Assembly (NCBI RefSeq): GCF_040112705.1 | Contig: NZ_CP157804.1 | Location: forward strand, 2,908,001 to 2,972,000 | Source: Flagellimonas sp. MMG031 | GTDB taxonomy: Bacteria; Bacteroidota; Bacteroidia; Flavobacteriales; Flavobacteriaceae | DNA length: 64,000 bases | Direction of reading: 5' to 3' | Shown here: in pieces, positions 11,810-19,374 of the stretch | Position numbering within the stretch: the first letter of the stretch is position 1 | Layout: the number at the start of each line of letters is the position of its first letter | Translations under genes and position numbers: made by a program | Notes under the pieces: model-generated | What the model was told of the DNA's origin: nothing | What the model saw: only the letters and a program-made list of their open reading frames with translations | Databases searched by the model: none

Positions 11810-11837
11810 AAATTTATTATGCATGCATAATAAATTT
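11810..11837. promoter_or_regulatory. 28-bp perfect palindrome, probable MarR operator
   Basis: Arms of 14 bp (AAATTTATTATGCA and its exact complement) meet at a central TGCATGCA core. The palindrome stops 3 bp before the -7 element of the marR gene, so a bound dimer would cover the promoter spacer. This is the usual arrangement for autorepression by MarR-family proteins. Confidence 0.7.
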
Positions 11838-11840
11838 TTA

Positions 11841-11848
11841 TATATTTG
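11841..11848 (+). promoter_or_regulatory. -7 element (TATATTTG) of marR
   Basis: Exact TAnnTTTG match 19 bp before the marR start codon and directly after the palindrome. No TTG -33 is found at normal spacing. Confidence 0.5.
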
Positions 11849-11867
11849 AGAACACCAAACCAGTTCC

Positions 11868-12317
11868 ATGAAAGATTTGACCATTGATCACGCCCTTAGG
11901 GCTACTTGGCAAGCTGTCAGTAAAATGTACAACGAAGAGGCCAAAAACTATGGGCTCACCATGGCCATAGGCTTTACGCTGTTGAGCATTGATCCTAAAG
12001 GTGGGACTCCCAGTACCACCTTGGGACCAAAAATGGGGATGGAAGCGACCAGTTTGTCCAGGATATTGAAAAATATTGAAGAGAAAGGATACATACAACG
12101 AAAACGTAACCCGAATGATGGACGTGGAGTCCTAATTTACTTGACCCCGCTGGGGCTTGAAAAAAGGGAAGAGTCCAAAGAAGTGGTACTGCGTTTTAAC
12201 AAGGTTGTCAAAGAACATACCTCGCAAGAGGACCTATCGGGTTTCTTTAAAGTTATAGAAACCATCAACAAACTCATTTCAGACAAGAAAATCTATCTAA
12301 AAACAACTAATAATTAA
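11868..12317 (+). CDS. MarR-family transcriptional regulator of the fatty-acid operon
   Basis: 149-aa winged-helix regulator. The recognition region is GTPSTTLGPKMGMEATSLSRILKNIEEKGYI (about residues 44-74, shown here only as the helix-turn-helix around MEATSLSRILK), followed by the wing RKRNPNDGRGVLIYLT, the DxR pattern typical of MarR. The gene starts a run of same-strand beta-oxidation genes (next start 15 bp after its stop), so its effector is plausibly an acyl-CoA or fatty acid. The perfect palindrome abutting its promoter suggests that it represses itself and the downstream genes. The specific ligand cannot be read from sequence. Confidence 0.9.
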   Translation: MKDLTIDHALRATWQAVSKMYNEEAKNYGLTMAIGFTLLSIDPKGGTPSTTLGPKMGMEATSLSRILKNIEEKGYIQRKRNPNDGRGVLIYLTPLGLEKREESKEVVLRFNKVVKEHTSQEDLSGFFKVIETINKLISDKKIYLKTTNN

Positions 12318-12332
12318 ATTTCAAACGCGCAC

Positions 12333-14738
12333 ATGAAAAGGCATATAAACAAAGTTGCCGTAATCGGTTCCGGAATTATGGGAAGTGGCATAGCGTGCCA
12401 TTTTGCGAACATCGGGGTCGAGGTATTGCTCTTGGACATTGTTCCCCGTGAACTCAACGACCAAGAAAAGGCCAAAGGACTTACCTTGGAAGATAAGGTG
12501 GTCCGTAATCGATTGGTAAATGATTCCTTGGCTTCCGCCCTCAAATCCAAACCCTCCCCTATTTACCATAAAAAATTTGCAGATCGTATCTCTACCGGGA
12601 ATTTGGAAGACGATATTTCCAAAGTAGCGGATGTAGATTGGATCATCGAGGTGGTCGTGGAACGGTTGGACATTAAAAAACAGGTATTCGAAACCTTAGA
12701 TAAGCATCGTACACCGGGAACGCTTATTACCTCCAACACTTCGGGAATCCCGATTCGATTCATGAGCGAAGGAAGAAGCGAGGATTTCCAAAAACACTTC
12801 TGCGGCACCCACTTTTTCAATCCCGCGCGTTACCTTAAACTTTTCGAAATCATACCTGGACCAAAAACATCGGCCGATGTATTGGAGTTCTTAAATGGGT
12901 ATGGGGAACAATTCTTGGGCAAAACCTCAGTGATCGCCAAGGACACCCCAGCTTTTATCGGTAACCGAATCGGAATATTCAGTATACAAAGTCTGTTCCA
13001 TGCCGTTAAGGAAATGGGCATGACGGTGGAGGAAGTGGATAAGCTGACAGGTCCAGTTATTGGTCGACCCAAATCCGCCACCTTCCGTACGGTTGATGTA
13101 GTTGGACTCGACACTCTTGTGCACGTAGCAAATGGTATCAGTGAAAACTGCAAGGACGATGAACGTCATGAACTGTTCCAGCTGCCCGATTTTATCCAAA
13201 CCATGATGGATAACCAATGGTTGGGCAGTAAATCCGGACAAGGATTCTACAAAAAGGTAAAAGGAGACAATGGCAAGAGTGAAATCCTGACCTTGGATTT
13301 GGATACCATGGATTACCGTTCCAAAAAGAGTGCAAAATTTGCAACCTTGGAACTCACCAAGACCATTGATAAGGTCATAGACCGTTTTCCCGTATTGGTA
13401 GATGGTAAGGACAAGGCCGGAGAATTCTATCGTAAGAGCTTTGGCGCTTTATTTGCTTACGTGACCCACCGTATTCCAGAAATTACGGACGAATTATACA
13501 AAATAGATGACGCCATGAAAGCCGGCTTTGGTTGGGAACACGGGCCATTCCAAATTTGGGATGCTGTGGGACTCGACAAAGGTTTGGAATTTATCAAGGC
13601 AGAAGGTCTGGAAGCAGCCCCTTGGGTGGCGGAGATGAAAGCAGCGGGAATGGATTCCTTCTACACCGTTAAAGAAGGTGACACCTATTTCTACGATATT
13701 CCTAAGAAGACTATGGAGAAAGTTCCAGGTCAGGATGCCTTTATTATTTTGGACAACATCCGAAAAACCAAGGAGGTCTTTAAAAATAGCGGTGTGGTTA
13801 TCGAGGATTTGGGTGATGGCATCCTAAACTGTGAATTCCAGTCCAAAATGAACACCATTGGCGGCGACGTACTCGCCGGTTTGAACAAAGCCGTAGACCT
13901 TGCCGAAAAGGATTTTGCAGGTTTGGTTATCGGAAACCAAGCGGCCAATTTCTCTGTTGGCGCCAACATCGGAATGATTTTTATGATGGCTGTGGAACAG
14001 GAATACGATGAGCTCAACATGGCTATCAAAATGTTCCAAGATACGATGATGCGCATGCGCTACAGTTCCATTCCAACCGTAGCTGCTCCACACGGTATGT
14101 GCTTGGGAGGAGGCTGCGAACTTTCGCTTCATGCTGATAAGGTAGTGGCCGCGGCCGAAACCTATATTGGATTAGTGGAATTTGGTGTGGGCGTGATTCC
14201 AGGCGGTGGCGGTTCCAAAGAAATGGCGCTCCGTGCATCGGATACCTTCCGAAAAAATGATGTGGAGCTCAATGTGCTTCAGGAGTATTTCTTGACCATC
14301 GGTATGGCCAAAGTATCTACCTCAGCCTACGAAGCCTTCGATTTGGGTATCCTTCAAAAAGGAAAAGACGTAGTTGTGGTCAATAAAGACCGTCAGATAG
14401 CAACAGCAAAAGCCTATGCAAAAATCATGGCAGATGCAGGTTATACCAAACCCGTGAAGCGCAAGGATGTCAAAGTGCTTGGAAAACAAGCTTTAGGTAT
14501 GTTCTTGGTAGGTACCGACTCTATGGAAGCGGGACACTACATTTCGGAACACGACAAAAAGATTGCCGATAAATTGGCCTACGTCATGGCTGGCGGCGAC
14601 CTCTCCGAAGCGACAATGGTAAGCGAACAATATCTTTTGGATTTGGAACGGGAAGCCTTTTTGTCCCTTTGTACCGAAAGAAAAACATTGGAACGCATCC
14701 AGCACATGTTGAAAACGGGGAAACCCTTGAGAAATTAG
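12333..14738 (+). CDS. fadN: 3-hydroxyacyl-CoA dehydrogenase / enoyl-CoA hydratase fusion (FadN type)
   Basis: Bifunctional beta-oxidation enzyme: NAD-dependent 3-hydroxyacyl-CoA dehydrogenase first, enoyl-CoA hydratase/isomerase-like domain last. The N-terminal Rossmann motif is AVIGSGIMGSGIA (residues ~9-21), with the dehydrogenase His in HFFNPARY (near 166-173) and the C-terminal dehydrogenase domain (to ~430). The crotonase domain near 490-700 carries the oxyanion-hole stretch HGMCLGGGCELSLHAD and FGVGVIPGGGG. This order, dehydrogenase before hydratase, is that of Bacillus FadN and the opposite of E. coli FadB. 801 aa matches FadN. It lies between marR and the thiolase gene. Confidence 0.9.
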   Translation: MKRHINKVAVIGSGIMGSGIACHFANIGVEVLLLDIVPRELNDQEKAKGLTLEDKVVRNRLVNDSLASALKSKPSPIYHKKFADRISTGNLEDDISKVADVDWIIEVVVERLDIKKQVFETLDKHRTPGTLITSNTSGIPIRFMSEGRSEDFQKHFCGTHFFNPARYLKLFEIIPGPKTSADVLEFLNGYGEQFLGKTSVIAKDTPAFIGNRIGIFSIQSLFHAVKEMGMTVEEVDKLTGPVIGRPKSATFRTVDVVGLDTLVHVANGISENCKDDERHELFQLPDFIQTMMDNQWLGSKSGQGFYKKVKGDNGKSEILTLDLDTMDYRSKKSAKFATLELTKTIDKVIDRFPVLVDGKDKAGEFYRKSFGALFAYVTHRIPEITDELYKIDDAMKAGFGWEHGPFQIWDAVGLDKGLEFIKAEGLEAAPWVAEMKAAGMDSFYTVKEGDTYFYDIPKKTMEKVPGQDAFIILDNIRKTKEVFKNSGVVIEDLGDGILNCEFQSKMNTIGGDVLAGLNKAVDLAEKDFAGLVIGNQAANFSVGANIGMIFMMAVEQEYDELNMAIKMFQDTMMRMRYSSIPTVAAPHGMCLGGGCELSLHADKVVAAAETYIGLVEFGVGVIPGGGGSKEMALRASDTFRKNDVELNVLQEYFLTIGMAKVSTSAYEAFDLGILQKGKDVVVVNKDRQIATAKAYAKIMADAGYTKPVKRKDVKVLGKQALGMFLVGTDSMEAGHYISEHDKKIADKLAYVMAGGDLSEATMVSEQYLLDLEREAFLSLCTERKTLERIQHMLKTGKPLRN

Positions 14739-14741
14739 ACA

Positions 14742-14793
14742 CAAGAATCAAGACAAAAGAGCCAAGACCCAAAATCCTGACTCTTGGTTCTTG
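14742..14793. repeat. Inverted repeat between fadN and fadA
   Basis: CAAGAATCAAGA and TCTTGGTTCTTG form a 12-bp stem with one G-T pair around a 28-nt loop. No T-run follows, so it is more likely an RNA stability or dispersed-repeat element than a terminator in this operon. Confidence 0.45.
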
Positions 14794-14816
14794 AATCTAA
14801 AAATCAAAAAGAAAGA

Positions 14817-16007
14817 ATGAAAACAGCATATATAGTAAAAGGATATAGAACAGCCGTGGGCAAAGCGCCAAAGGGACTGTTCCGGTTTAAGCGACCTGAC
14901 GAACTGGCCGCGGAGACCATCGAGTACATGATGAACGAGTTGCCCCAGCTCGACAAAAAGCGTATTGATGACGTTATCGTTGGAAATGCCATGCCCGAAG
15001 CCGAACAAGGTTTGAACATGGGACGGCTCATCTCACTGATGGGGTTGAATATCGAAGATGTCCCCGGGGTGACCGTGAATCGCTATTGCGCATCAGGGTT
15101 GGAGACCATTGGCATTGCTACGGCGAAAATCCAATCAGGAATGGCGGATTGCATCATTGCAGGTGGTGCAGAAAGCATGAGCTACATACCCATGGGAGGT
15201 TACAAACCTACCCCGGATTATGCTACTGCTAAGGCAGGCCACGAGGACTACTACTGGGGCATGGGACTTACAGCCGAAGCTGTGGCCCAGCAATTCAAAG
15301 TTTCCCGTGAAGACCAAGACGAATTCGCCTTCAACTCCCATATGAAAGCGCTGAAAGCACAGGAGGAAAATCGTTTTCAGGACCAAATCGTGCCCATTGA
15401 GGTTGAACACACCTTTGTGAACGAGGCAGGAAAGAAAGAGACAAAGACCTACACGGTCAACAAAGATGAAGGTCCAAGGAAAGGCACTAACATACCGACC
15501 TTGAACAAATTGAGACCCGTGTTTGCCGAAGGTGGAAGCGTTACGGCAGGTAATTCATCCCAAATGAGTGATGGTGCTGCCTTTGTAATGGTGATGAGCG
15601 AAGAAATGGTAAAAGAGCTGAATCTAGAACCCGTTGCACGTTTAGTGAATTATGCCGCTGCAGGTGTGGAACCAAGGATTATGGGAATTGGCCCCGTAAA
15701 AGCTATTCCAAAGGCCCTAAAACAGGCTGGATTGAAACAAGACCAAATAGACCTTATCGAATTGAACGAAGCCTTCGCTTCACAATCCTTGGCGGTAATT
15801 CGTGAATTGGGACTCAACCAAGACATCGTAAACGTTAACGGTGGAGCCATAGCACTAGGTCATCCCCTTGGTTGTACTGGAGCCAAATTATCCGTTCAAC
15901 TTTTTGATGAGATGCGAAAACGCGACATGAAAGGAAAGTATGGTATGGTAACCATGTGCGTGGGTACTGGCCAAGGAGCGGCGGGAATATTTGAGTTTCT
16001 TTCTTAA
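14817..16007 (+). CDS. fadA: Acetyl-CoA acyltransferase (3-ketoacyl-CoA thiolase)
   Basis: Final step of beta-oxidation: thiolytic cleavage of 3-ketoacyl-CoA. I place the start at the ATG at 14817 (MKTAYIVKGYRT), because an in-frame upstream extension to 14784 is lysine-rich and overlaps an inverted repeat; this gives 396 aa, normal for thiolases. The active-site Cys lies in NRYCASGLETI near residue 90, the His in GGAIALGHPLGCTGA near 350, and the second Cys in TMCVGTGQGAAG near the C-terminus. It follows fadN closely. Together with fadE downstream the order equals that of the Bacillus subtilis fadN-fadA-fadE operon. Confidence 0.93.
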   Translation: MKTAYIVKGYRTAVGKAPKGLFRFKRPDELAAETIEYMMNELPQLDKKRIDDVIVGNAMPEAEQGLNMGRLISLMGLNIEDVPGVTVNRYCASGLETIGIATAKIQSGMADCIIAGGAESMSYIPMGGYKPTPDYATAKAGHEDYYWGMGLTAEAVAQQFKVSREDQDEFAFNSHMKALKAQEENRFQDQIVPIEVEHTFVNEAGKKETKTYTVNKDEGPRKGTNIPTLNKLRPVFAEGGSVTAGNSSQMSDGAAFVMVMSEEMVKELNLEPVARLVNYAAAGVEPRIMGIGPVKAIPKALKQAGLKQDQIDLIELNEAFASQSLAVIRELGLNQDIVNVNGGAIALGHPLGCTGAKLSVQLFDEMRKRDMKGKYGMVTMCVGTGQGAAGIFEFLS

Positions 16008-16045
16008 GGTTAAAGAAAAAAGACTACAGAAAAGAGATGTTCCAA

Positions 16046-16399
16046 ATGAAAAGGCATAACTATAAAAACTTGAAAATCTGGTCGCTTGGATTGGAAATTG
16101 CAAATGACATTTCTGATTTGCTCATTCATTTCCCTAAACACGAAAGATATGACCTAAGTTCCCAGATAAGTAGATGCTCCGTGTCCATGCCGAGCAATAT
16201 AGCTGAAGGATCTGCGAGAACGGACAAATCTTTTAAGTATTTCATAGATATTGCTTTGGGATCCTCCTTTGAATTAGGAACACAGCTTTTGGTTGCAAAA
16301 CATAGAAAATATATTAATACTGAAATTTTAAAAACACTTGAAGATAAAATTGAAGAATGGCAAAAGATGACCATGGGTTTTCAAAACGGGTTGGAATAG
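16046..16399 (+). CDS. Four-helix bundle protein (23S rRNA IVS-type)
   Basis: 117-aa protein of the family first found encoded in 23S rRNA intervening sequences. Hallmarks are the N-terminal basic stretch with NYKNLKIWSLGLEIAND, and the signature ISRCSVSMPSNIAEGSAR followed by F-x-x-x-L-x-I-A-L-G-S-S-x-E (about residues 55-90). The fold is a four-helix bundle that assembles as a pentamer in the solved homologue; the biochemical role is unknown. ATGs at 16037 and 16046 both fit; I prefer 16046 from family length. It lies inside the beta-oxidation operon between thiolase and acyl-CoA dehydrogenase. Its AT-richer sequence than the flanking genes suggests a later insertion. The stand-alone copy here is not linked to an rRNA gene. 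Confidence 0.85.
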   Translation: MKRHNYKNLKIWSLGLEIANDISDLLIHFPKHERYDLSSQISRCSVSMPSNIAEGSARTDKSFKYFIDIALGSSFELGTQLLVAKHRKYINTEILKTLEDKIEEWQKMTMGFQNGLE

Positions 16400-16440
16400 G
16401 TCTTTCCTCTATTTTCTATCTTCTTTAATCATTAACAAAA

Positions 16441-18246
16441 ATGGAAACAGCAGAAAAAGACATACTGAGAGGCGGTCAATTTTTGGTCAAAGAGACCAAA
16501 TGTGAGGACGTTTTTACCCTTGAAGACCTCAATGAAGAGCAAAAGATGATGCGCGAAAGCACCAAGGAGTTCGTAGACAGAGAGCTATGGGCACACTGGG
16601 AGCGTTTTGAGAAAAAAGACTACGCCTACACCGAAGAATGCATGCGAAAAGCAGGTGAGCTAGGTCTGCTGAGCGTAGCCGTACCAGAATCCTATGGTGG
16701 TATGGGAATGGGCTTTGTGTCCACCATGTTGGTGTGTGACTATATTTCTGGGGCCACAGGGTCATTCAGCACAGCATTTGGAGCGCACACCGGAATCGGG
16801 ACTATGCCAATAACCCTATATGGAACAGAGGAGCAAAAACAAAAATACGTTCCCAAATTGGCCAGCGGTGAGTGGTTTGGCGCCTATTGCTTAACAGAAC
16901 CAGGAGCAGGTTCGGATGCCAACTCCGGTAAAACCAAAGCTGTTCTTTCAGAAGATGGGAAGTATTACAGCATTACAGGACAAAAAATGTGGATTTCCAA
17001 CGCAGGCTTCTGCAATCTGTTCATTGTATTTGCGCGTATTGAAGATGACAAAAACATCACGGGCTTTATTGTTGAAAACGATCCAAGCAATGGCATCAGC
17101 TTGGGTGATGAGGAAAAGAAATTAGGTATCCACTCCTCCTCTACCCGACAAGTGTTCTTCAACGAGACCAAAGTACCGGTGGAAAATATGCTTTCCGAGA
17201 GAGGCAATGGATTCAAAATCGCCATGAACGCCTTAAATGTAGGTCGTATCAAATTGGCTGCCGCTTGTTTGGAAGCCCAACGTCGTGTGATCAACGAGGC
17301 TACGAAATATGCCAATGAGCGTGTTCAGTTCAAAACACCGATCATCAATTTTGGAGCCATAAAGGCAAAAATTGCCGATATGGCCACCAACGCTTATGTG
17401 GATGAAGCTGCATGCTACCGTGCCGCCAAAAATATCGAAGATAGAATCGCCATTCGCGAAGCCAGCGGTAACTCCCATCAAGAGGCGGAATTGAAAGGTG
17501 TAGAGGAATACGCCATTGAATGCTCTATTTTGAAAGTAGCCGTTTCAGAGCACGTGCAACATACTACGGATGAAGGCATCCAAGTTTTTGGAGGTATGGG
17601 CTTTAGCGCTGATACTCCAATGGAATCGGCATGGAGAGACGCTCGAATCTCTAGAATTTATGAAGGTACGAACGAAATCAACCGTATGCTTTCCGTAGGC
17701 ATGTTGGTAAAAAAAGCCATGAAGGGCCATGTGGACCTTTTAGGGCCAGCCACTGCCGTGGGTGAAGAGTTGATGGGAATTCCATCTTTTGACACTCCTG
17801 ATTTTTCAGAATTGTTGTCCGAAGAAAAGGACTTGATAGCTCGATTGAAGAAAGTATTCCTGATGGTCGCCGGTAGTGCTGTTCAAAAATTTGGACCCGA
17901 CTTGGAAAAGCATCAGATGTTGTTGATGGCCGCTTCAGATATTTTGATTGAAATCTACATGGCCGAATCAGCCCTCCTTAGAACCGAGAAAAATGCAAAA
18001 CGCTTCGGCGAAGAGGCACAAGCTACCCAAATCGCCATGTCCAAGCTGTATTTGTACAGGGCGGTGGACACCATCCAACAAAAGGCCAAGGAAGCCATTG
18101 TATCCTTTGCCGAAGGCGATGAGCAGCGCATGATGTTAATGGGACTTAAAAGATTCACGAAGTACGCTAACCAGCCCAATGTGGTAAAACTTAGAACGCA
18201 GATTGCGGACAAAGTGGCCGCTGACAATGGGTATACCTTTGACTAA
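16441..18246 (+). CDS. fadE: Acyl-CoA dehydrogenase (long FadE-like form)
   Basis: FAD-dependent first step of beta-oxidation. The 601-aa chain has the standard ~400-residue acyl-CoA dehydrogenase core followed by a ~180-residue helical C-terminal extension, as in very-long-chain and Bacillus FadE-type enzymes. Visible motifs: AYCLTEPGAGSDANS near residue 147 and QKMWISNAGF near 181 (FAD-binding middle domain), QVFGGMGFSADTPM near 380 and RISRIYEGTNEINRM near 400, the latter holding the catalytic-base Glu position. It ends the marR-fadN-fadA block and is followed by a strong terminator. No electron-transfer flavoprotein gene is in the window. Confidence 0.92.
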   Translation: METAEKDILRGGQFLVKETKCEDVFTLEDLNEEQKMMRESTKEFVDRELWAHWERFEKKDYAYTEECMRKAGELGLLSVAVPESYGGMGMGFVSTMLVCDYISGATGSFSTAFGAHTGIGTMPITLYGTEEQKQKYVPKLASGEWFGAYCLTEPGAGSDANSGKTKAVLSEDGKYYSITGQKMWISNAGFCNLFIVFARIEDDKNITGFIVENDPSNGISLGDEEKKLGIHSSSTRQVFFNETKVPVENMLSERGNGFKIAMNALNVGRIKLAAACLEAQRRVINEATKYANERVQFKTPIINFGAIKAKIADMATNAYVDEAACYRAAKNIEDRIAIREASGNSHQEAELKGVEEYAIECSILKVAVSEHVQHTTDEGIQVFGGMGFSADTPMESAWRDARISRIYEGTNEINRMLSVGMLVKKAMKGHVDLLGPATAVGEELMGIPSFDTPDFSELLSEEKDLIARLKKVFLMVAGSAVQKFGPDLEKHQMLLMAASDILIEIYMAESALLRTEKNAKRFGEEAQATQIAMSKLYLYRAVDTIQQKAKEAIVSFAEGDEQRMMLMGLKRFTKYANQPNVVKLRTQIADKVAADNGYTFD

Positions 18247-18549
18247 TTCCAATAATCATGGGGGAATAAACCCTCCAAGATTTGAAAACGCCCCGGTCGG
18301 GGCGTTTTTTTTGTGACCACCGCTGAATAAATTGCCCTTCATTTTCCAATTCATCAGGGGGAACAGCAACTTAATTCCAGATATCTATTTCGACATGTGC
18401 TTTGTGCGTTGAAAACAGTATTTGGGTCTCCGGAAACGCAAACTGAAAAAATGTTTGTGCTCTCTTGTATTTTCTGTCAAATCTTTTCTAAAATGATGTA
18501 ACAATTTCATTATTTTTAATACTAATCATTACAACATAAAAACTTAAAA
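18247..18549. other. Non-coding interval with terminator and promoter region
   Basis: 303 bp. The left end holds the fadE terminator. The rest is AT-rich with no open frame of interest; a TATTTTTA sequence (18511-18518) about 32 bp before the next start codon is a near match to the -7 consensus. Confidence 0.5.
18285..18312 (+). terminator. Intrinsic terminator after fadE
   Basis: Stem of AAAACGCCCC paired with GGGGCGTTTT around a GGTC loop, followed by a run of eight T. It closes the beta-oxidation operon. Confidence 0.93.
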
Positions 18550-19320
18550 ATGAAAGCGTTAAAATTAACCATTACACTTATCGCTGTTGCCCTGGCCATG
18601 CCGCTTCAGGCGCAAACTGCGGATGAAATCATTGAAAATTATTTTGAGAACACGGGTGGACTCGACAATTGGAAAAATTTAGAGGGCATCAAAATGACCG
18701 CCAAAGTGAACCAAGGCGGTATGGAAATTCCTTTGGAAATCTATAATCTAAAAGATGGTCGCCAAATGACGAAAATTACCTTTCAGGGTAAGGAAATCAA
18801 ACAAGGAGTATTTGATGGAGAAACGCTCTGGAGCCATAATTTTATGACCATGAAAGCGGAAAAATCGGATGCTGAGGAAACCTCCAATTTTAAACTGAAC
18901 ACCAACGACTTTCCCGATTCCTTTATTGACTACAAAGAAAAAGGGTACACCGTTGAGCTTCTTGGCACCGAAACTATCGATGGAACGGAGACCTTCAAGA
19001 TAAAATTGGTTAAAGAACCCATTACCATTGATGGTACGCAACAGGATGATGTTTCGTATTACTTTTTTGACAAGGATAATTTTGTGCCCATCGCAATGCA
19101 GTCCGAAATTAAATCAGGACCAGCTAAAGGACAGGTTAGCGAGGTAACCATGAGCGATTATCAAGAAGTAAATGGCATGTACTTTCCGTTTTCCATGACA
19201 CAGGGCGTAAAGGATGGTCAAGCGCAGCCTATCACCATTGACAGCATCGAACTCAACCCTGCCATTGCAGATACTGAATTTGCTTTCCCAGATGAAGTGG
19301 GCGAGACTGAAAAAAAATAA
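18550..19320 (+). CDS. LolA-like outer membrane lipoprotein-sorting protein
   Basis: 256-aa secreted protein with a clear signal peptide (MKALKLTITLIAVALAMPLQA, cut before QTADE). The mature part is predicted mostly beta, with repeated short strands such as MTKITFQGKEIKQGVFDGETLW and YYFFDKDNFVPIAMQSE, the pattern of the LolA/LolB-like half-barrel family annotated in Bacteroidota as outer membrane lipoprotein-sorting protein. By family it would hold a hydrophobic ligand such as an acyl chain in the periplasm. It is not the housekeeping LolA of the LolCDE pathway, which is shorter and differently placed. It is a single gene flanked by terminators, so its role is open. Confidence 0.7.
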   Translation: MKALKLTITLIAVALAMPLQAQTADEIIENYFENTGGLDNWKNLEGIKMTAKVNQGGMEIPLEIYNLKDGRQMTKITFQGKEIKQGVFDGETLWSHNFMTMKAEKSDAEETSNFKLNTNDFPDSFIDYKEKGYTVELLGTETIDGTETFKIKLVKEPITIDGTQQDDVSYYFFDKDNFVPIAMQSEIKSGPAKGQVSEVTMSDYQEVNGMYFPFSMTQGVKDGQAQPITIDSIELNPAIADTEFAFPDEVGETEKK

Positions 19321-19331
19321 AATCCGATACC

Positions 19332-19361
19332 AAGGCCCTATCTTTTTAGGGTCTTTTTTTT
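19332..19361 (+). terminator. Intrinsic terminator after the LolA-like gene
   Basis: AAGGCCCTA pairs with TAGGGTCTT (one G-T pair), followed by a run of eight T. Confidence 0.8.
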
Positions 19362-19374
19362 AAACTGACATGGA

